Part shown: positions 5,535 through 8,514 of the stretch, piece by piece | Layout of the letters: each line of letters begins with the position of its first letter | Numbering within the stretch: position 1 is the first letter of the stretch | From: Cyanobacteria bacterium M_surface_7_m2_040 | GTDB lineage: Bacteria > Cyanobacteriota > Cyanobacteriia > PCC-6307 > Cyanobiaceae | Length of the DNA: 8,514 nt | Reading direction: 5' to 3' | NCBI GenBank assembly: GCA_016882555.1 | Contig: VGPQ01000044.1 | Coordinates: 1 to 8,514 of the forward strand | The notes under the pieces: model-generated | Database searches by the model: none | Told to the model about the DNA's origin: nothing | Seen by the model: only the letters and a program-made list of their open reading frames with translations | Made by a program: the position numbers and the translations under genes

Positions 5535-5705
5535 ATGACGTTCATCCCCGCCGCTCCAACGCTCAATGCCCGGCAGGCCTGGAGGCCATCGCCCACCACG
5601 GCCCATGGTTGCTGGGTCGAGCCGTCGCCCTGCAGCAGCGCTCAATCCCGACGGGCCTGGCGTCTGGATGCGGATGACCGCGTCGCGTCTGGGCCTGAGG
5701 TCTGA
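5535..5705 (+). CDS. possible 56-residue protein (doubtful)
   Basis: ATG 5535 with AAGG at 5527-5530 opens a frame of 56 codons to TGA 5703-5705. It begins MTFIPAAPTLNARQAW and ends SRRAWRLDADDRVASGPEV. The ends look protein-like, but the middle is rich in Ser, Pro, Thr and Cys, and no family is recognised. It could be a small lineage-specific gene, a remnant of one, or chance. It lies just downstream of the long hairpin on the same strand. Confidence 0.25.
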   Translation: MTFIPAAPTLNARQAWRPSPTTAHGCWVEPSPCSSAQSRRAWRLDADDRVASGPEV

Positions 5706-5769
5706 GGCTTGTGATCTGGAGCTGGACGCTCCTGCTCGGAGGAGTGAAGCGTTGAGCTCAGGCGCCTGT

Positions 5770-6708
5770 TCAGCCAGGCAGCACCAGGGCTTCGGCTTCC
5801 GGGTGGGACTTCCGGAAGAGGCGATCCTCGGCGGCGCGGCGGCAGGTGAGCAGAAACAGGGGCATGTCGATGCCAAAGGCTGTTTCAAACCGCCTCACCA
5901 CGTTCATGGTCTGACCGAGACCGCAGGCGTGGATGGCTGAGCCCAGCCCCTGGCGGGGATGGTCGCTGAGTGTGGCAAACAGGTGGTTGAGGCGGTGATC
6001 CAGCAAGGCTTCGGCGGGGGTCATGCCGCGAACATGATCAAAGCTGAAATCAAGGCATTCGTCGGAGGTTCCGAGCGCTTCGTGCAGCGTTGTGAGCGCA
6101 TTCGGATCGGCAAAGTGCTGGGCGAAGTAGCTCATGGCCTCCCGCACCACATGTCGTGGCTGCCGCTGGCAACCCTGAGGGACCAGCTGCAGCTCGGCGG
6201 GGTGTTGTCGCGGGTATGGCTGTGCCGGTGTGCTGCGCTGCAGCCTTGATTCACTGATAGATCGACTGCCTGACCCACTTCCTGATCCACTCAGTGCCCT
6301 CCCAGGTGTCTCTCGTTCCCTGATTCTTCTGGCTAGGGCTGGTTCCTGGGCTCGTTCTTGGGCTGCTTTTCGGGCTGCATCTGGCGCTGGGTCTCGGGCT
6401 GCGTCGGTGGCTGAGTTTCTGATCGGGGTCTTGCGTTGCTCTGTCCTTGATTCTGGTATTGATTGTGCCAATGCTTCTGCCCTTGACTCTGCCAATGCTT
6501 CTGCCATTGATGTCCTGCCTGCGTCCTCTTTGTCGTGTGAATCTTGGTTGGAATCTTGGTTGGATGTCTTACAGGATTCTCTGTGTGAGTCTCTGACCAT
6601 TGTTGTGCCGCTCGACCCTGAGTTCAGCATCAGCCATGGCGGCCTTGATGGCGCGCCGATCCACACAAAACAGTGCATTTCGACGCGTTGGCGCTGGTTC
6701 CGCAACAT
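5770..6708 (-). CDS. AraC-type HTH domain protein with long low-complexity N-terminus
   Basis: The C-terminal about 120 residues form an AraC/XylS-type DNA-binding domain. VVREAMSYFAQHFADPNAL leads into helix-turn-helix 1 (TTLHEALGTSDECLDFSF, then DHVRGMTPAEALLDHRLN). HTH 2 follows (LGSAIHACGLGQTMNVVRRF, then ETAFGIDMPLFLL). The usual folded N-terminal sensor domain is not seen. Instead there are about 150 residues rich in Ser, Arg, Glu, Ala, Gln and Asp, such as MAEALAESRAEALAQS, SNQDSNQDS and SGSGSGSGSRS, probably disordered. The DNA here has 12- and 24-nt repeats, lower GC and a strong T-over-A skew on the plus strand. The start is uncertain: ATG 6708 gives the longest protein (312 residues); 6630, 6600 and others are possible, and ATG 6135 would make a bare DNA-binding domain. 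The HTH call is good; length and regulatory target are unknown. Confidence 0.65.
   Translation of the reverse strand: MLRNQRQRVEMHCFVWIGAPSRPPWLMLNSGSSGTTMVRDSHRESCKTSNQDSNQDSHDKEDAGRTSMAEALAESRAEALAQSIPESRTEQRKTPIRNSATDAARDPAPDAARKAAQERAQEPALARRIRERETPGRALSGSGSGSGSRSISESRLQRSTPAQPYPRQHPAELQLVPQGCQRQPRHVVREAMSYFAQHFADPNALTTLHEALGTSDECLDFSFDHVRGMTPAEALLDHRLNHLFATLSDHPRQGLGSAIHACGLGQTMNVVRRFETAFGIDMPLFLLTCRRAAEDRLFRKSHPEAEALVLPG
6230..6410. repeat. degenerate 12-bp tandem repeats inside the AraC-type gene
   Basis: GGGCT recurs exactly every 12 bp at 6336, 6348, 6360 and 6372, and again at 6396 (the 6384 unit is degenerate). A related 12-bp rhythm (TGACCCACTTCC then TGATCCACTCAG) runs just before, in about 6270-6294. 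On the coding strand this gives four-residue units such as the SGSG run. It looks like slippage-driven expansion. Confidence 0.6.
6466..6510. repeat. direct repeat, 24-bp period, inside the AraC-type gene
   Basis: The 21-nt segments 6466-6486 and 6490-6510 agree at 20 of 21 positions, starting TGCCAATGCTTCTGCC. On the minus strand they encode two AEALA-type eight-residue units. Confidence 0.75.
6539..6562. repeat. perfect 12-bp tandem duplication
   Basis: GAATCTTGGTTG occurs twice back to back (6539-6550 and 6551-6562). On the coding (minus) strand it gives the repeated residues NQDSNQDS. It keeps the reading frame. Confidence 0.8.
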
Positions 6709-6817
6709 TGCGAGTCAAAGGCACACAATCACTCCAGCTCGGATTCGGCTGGCAGGCCTGATGGGGGTTCGGCTGCTCTGGCCCTCGCGGTGGGTGGCTG
6801 ATGATGGGGAGCCTTGA

Positions 6818-7131
6818 ACACCCTCCATACATCGCGCTCTTGCAGCAGCGTTTGGCTTGCTCGCCTTCGCGGGATCGCCCGCGCTGGCACAGTCTGGTGG
6901 ATTCACGCCGATCTGGGTGCAGCAGCAGAACCTGCAGAGCCTGCTCAACAGTGCTGTGGTGGCCCTGCGCAACAACGATCAGGCTTCAGCCTGTCAATTG
7001 CGCAGCCAGGCCTGGGCATCCTGAGCAGCAATGTCGAGGCGTTTGCTGCGGCCTATCCATCCAACAACTGGAGCGACCTGCAGACCTCGTTGCAGGGAAG
7101 CGTGAACAAGTGCACGGCCCGCGGCCTTTAG
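6818..7131 (+). pseudogene. small secreted protein, frameshifted and lacking a start codon
   Basis: The frame open from 6818 gives a good signal peptide and mature start: SIHRALAAAFGLLAFAGSPA, LAQSGGFTPIWVQQQNLQSL, LNSAVVALRNNDQASACQLR, then SQAWAS and TGA at 7022-7024. The frame one base back continues the same protein: LGILSSNVEAFAAAYPSNNW, then SDLQTSLQGSVNKCTARGL, to TAG 7129-7131. The two halves join naturally if one base was lost near 7003-7012. The first half also has no start codon: an in-frame stop at 6815-6817 is followed only by ATA (6827) before the signal peptide. A TTG at 6814 is in the second frame, so a second indel near 6817-6826 is likely. The intact protein would be about 100 residues, secreted, with two Cys that might pair. 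I recognise no named family. Recent decay and sequencing error are both possible. Confidence 0.6.
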
Positions 7132-7160
7132 GAAGCTGGGCCTTCAGGGGGAGCGGCGCC

Positions 7161-7457
7161 TCAATCGCTGGGCTCGCCATCTTCGTTGACGTTGGCACGG
7201 TGGTTGGCCCGGGCCTCGATCAGCTTTCTGGCCGGACCTGCTGCCACCTCACCGATCAGGATCGCCGTGCCAAGCATCAACAGGATCCGGGCTGCCGCAG
7301 CAATCATGTGCACCGCCACCTCCTGGGTTGAGCTGTGGGTGTGGGATGCGGTGCTCGCTTTGGCCTGGGCCATGGTGTTCGCTGCGATCCCTGAGGTCAT
7401 AAGCACTGGGCGACTGCTCAGGGACCGCTGCAGCTGAACTGCTGCGATCAGAACCAT
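7161..7457 (-). CDS. small membrane protein, function unknown
   Basis: A protein of up to 98 residues. The C-terminal half looks like a true small membrane protein: HMIAAAARILLMLGTAILIG gives one transmembrane helix, followed by EVAAGPARKLIEARANHRAN and an acidic tail NVNEDGEPSD. The N-terminal part (SGIAANTMAQAKASTASHTH) is polar, rich in Ala, Ser and Thr. ATG 7457 overlaps the end of the upstream DUF4912 gene by 10 bp, which would allow translational coupling; ATG 7400 and ATG 7373 are in frame and would make a shorter protein. None has a clear ribosome site. It faces the broken secreted-protein gene tail to tail. No named family is recognised. Confidence 0.6.
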   Translation of the reverse strand: MVLIAAVQLQRSLSSRPVLMTSGIAANTMAQAKASTASHTHSSTQEVAVHMIAAAARILLMLGTAILIGEVAAGPARKLIEARANHRANVNEDGEPSD

Positions 7458-8491
7458 TCGAGGGTGGCTTCGGCGGCTGTGTTGACCCGGGACTCGGGGG
7501 TGCGGCGCTCGAACTCCATGCGGATCGAACGCTGCTGTTCGCCATCGGCGGCAATCGCGCGGATCGGATACAGCTGCTCACCATCGCGGAACGGCACGTG
7601 CACGCGGAAGGTGCCGTCGGCTTCGAGGGGAACCTGCTGATCGCCGATGAACAGGCTGGCGCTGGGTTCGGTGGCGCCGTAGACGATCAGCTCGGCATCG
7701 GCCACCATCCAGAACGAGCGCTGCCGTGCCAGGCCGCTGCCCGATTCGGTGCGGCCGCTGGCCCACACCCCGGCGCCGGAGGCATTGAGCAGGCCGCTCT
7801 GATCGTTGATGAAGTCATGCTCGTGGAGCACCTCGGAACCGATGCGGCGGCTGCGGGCGCTGCCGGCGGTGGCCAGCTGATAGAGGCGCTCGTGCTCGAC
7901 CCCGCCGCTGCTCACCGGTTCCGGGGAGGCCACCGGCAGGGTTTCGAGTGAAAACGGCACAAACACATCGGCCACCACCGCGCTGGGTTCATCGGCCGGC
8001 ACCCGTGCCACCGAGGAATGGGCCAGCGACAGCCATCCGCCGGCAGCCAGGCGATACCCGAGCTCCACGCGGTAGTCGCGATCGCTCAACGGCACCGGCA
8101 GGTACCACTCGCTGCCCTGGGCATCGACCACAAGTTCCTGCAAGGCATGCGGGTGGCTGGCCCCCAGGGGCAGGCCGGTCACATCAGCCACCCGCAGGCA
8201 GAGCTGTCCAGCCCCAGCGGCAGCAGCGCGCTGGCGATCGGCGCTGCTGATCTCCCAGAACACATAGGCCCACTGCGGATCACGCGGCAGGAACACCACG
8301 TGGGTATGGGCTTCGGGCTTGGCGACCGCTGCGGGGTCTGTCGATGCCGCCGTGGCCCCCGCGACGGCGCCGATGAGGTCGGCCTTGTTCAGCGCCGTGT
8401 AACTCCTGATGCCCAGGCGCTGGGCCAGCTCACGCAGGTGCATCAGAGAAGACGCAGAGAGCTCAGCGATCGACAGCTTGGGAGCAGCCAT
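7448..8491 (-). CDS. Rho-N-terminal-like / DUF4912 domain protein
   Basis: A 347-residue protein. Residues about 8-45 (LSASSLMHLRELAQRLGIRS, then YTALNKADLIGAV) match the Rho termination factor N-terminal/SAP-like helical fold, which can bind nucleic acid. Residues about 63-170 carry DUF4912, with its hallmark VVFLPRDPQWAYVFWEISSA and DRDYRVELGYR, an Ig-like beta domain of unknown role. Residues about 260-335 (RSFWMVADAELIVYGATEPS, LFIGDQQVPLEADGTFRVHV and RDGEQLYPIRAIAADGE) form a second beta-rich module that often closes these proteins. ATG 8491 is supported by AAAGG about 8 bp upstream and by similarity starting at once. It lacks a signal peptide, so it should be cytoplasmic. It is followed by an overlapping small membrane gene. 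Such proteins are widespread in cyanobacteria without an assigned function. Confidence 0.85.
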   Translation of the reverse strand: MAAPKLSIAELSASSLMHLRELAQRLGIRSYTALNKADLIGAVAGATAASTDPAAVAKPEAHTHVVFLPRDPQWAYVFWEISSADRQRAAAAGAGQLCLRVADVTGLPLGASHPHALQELVVDAQGSEWYLPVPLSDRDYRVELGYRLAAGGWLSLAHSSVARVPADEPSAVVADVFVPFSLETLPVASPEPVSSGGVEHERLYQLATAGSARSRRIGSEVLHEHDFINDQSGLLNASGAGVWASGRTESGSGLARQRSFWMVADAELIVYGATEPSASLFIGDQQVPLEADGTFRVHVPFRDGEQLYPIRAIAADGEQQRSIRMEFERRTPESRVNTAAEATLEWF

Positions 8492-8514
8492 GCCAGAACC
8501 TTTTACAAATGTGA

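Larger units (their letters stand above)
5355..5769. other. 415-bp region without a convincing gene
   Basis: Between the secreted protein and the AraC-type gene I find two tandem hairpins and a doubtful short ORF, listed separately. Other open frames cross both hairpins and show no protein-like composition. The gap could host a noncoding RNA or a decayed gene. Confidence 0.5.

Noticed and set aside
5351..5677. Plus-strand frame starting MMSSAAARGTDGRSD within ATGATGA
   Set aside because: Stop-start overlap is attractive, but the frame runs through both hairpins and has random-looking composition.
6230..6817. Plus-strand frame of 195 codons over the repeat region
   Set aside because: Open because of the in-phase repeats; the minus strand continues into a real HTH domain, this one into nothing recognisable.

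Overview
The window looks like chromosomal DNA of a picocyanobacterium of the Synechococcus/Cyanobium type. The evidence is a high-light-inducible (Hli) chlorophyll-binding protein, a cyanobacterial-type AbrB regulator, a Rho-N/DUF4912 protein of a kind common in cyanobacteria, generally high GC, and five copies of the cyanobacterial palindrome HIP1 (GCGATCGC). No rRNA, tRNA, CRISPR array or transposase is visible.

Layout. Positions 1-870 are a gene graveyard. A minus-strand P-type cation ATPase remnant (internal deletion plus frame change) abuts the plus-strand C-terminal half of a dienelactone-hydrolase-like alpha/beta hydrolase. Positions 998-1724 hold a cyAbrB regulator, preceded by two GGGAT/CCCAT inverted repeats, and a small secreted protein. 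Positions 2000-3732 hold two proteases in tandem: a rhomboid membrane serine protease and an exported HEXXH zinc metallopeptidase. A convergent small membrane protein follows (3742-3933, minus). Positions 4076-5354 carry four plus-strand genes: a 54-residue protein, the Hli protein, a 55-residue Cys-rich protein overlapping hli by ATGA, and a secreted orphan protein.

Positions 5355-5769 have no convincing gene. They hold two tandem hairpins, one with 22-nt arms, and one doubtful short ORF. Positions 5770-6708 (minus) encode a protein with a good C-terminal AraC-type DNA-binding domain but a long low-complexity N-terminus built from 12- and 24-nt DNA repeats. Positions 6818-7131 hold a small secreted protein gene broken by a frameshift and lacking a start codon. 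The window ends with a minus-strand pair: the Rho-N/DUF4912 protein and a small membrane protein overlapping its 3' end.

Working together. The only units supported by spacing are hli plus its ATGA-coupled partner, the rhomboid/metallopeptidase pair, and the DUF4912/small-membrane-protein pair. The rest reads as a loose accessory region with short lineage-specific exported proteins and several decaying genes. I see no clear new multi-gene system. The best second looks are the repeat-built AraC protein, the tandem hairpins at 5410-5498 and the hli-linked small gene. The broken genes could also be assembly indels, which cannot be judged from one sequence.
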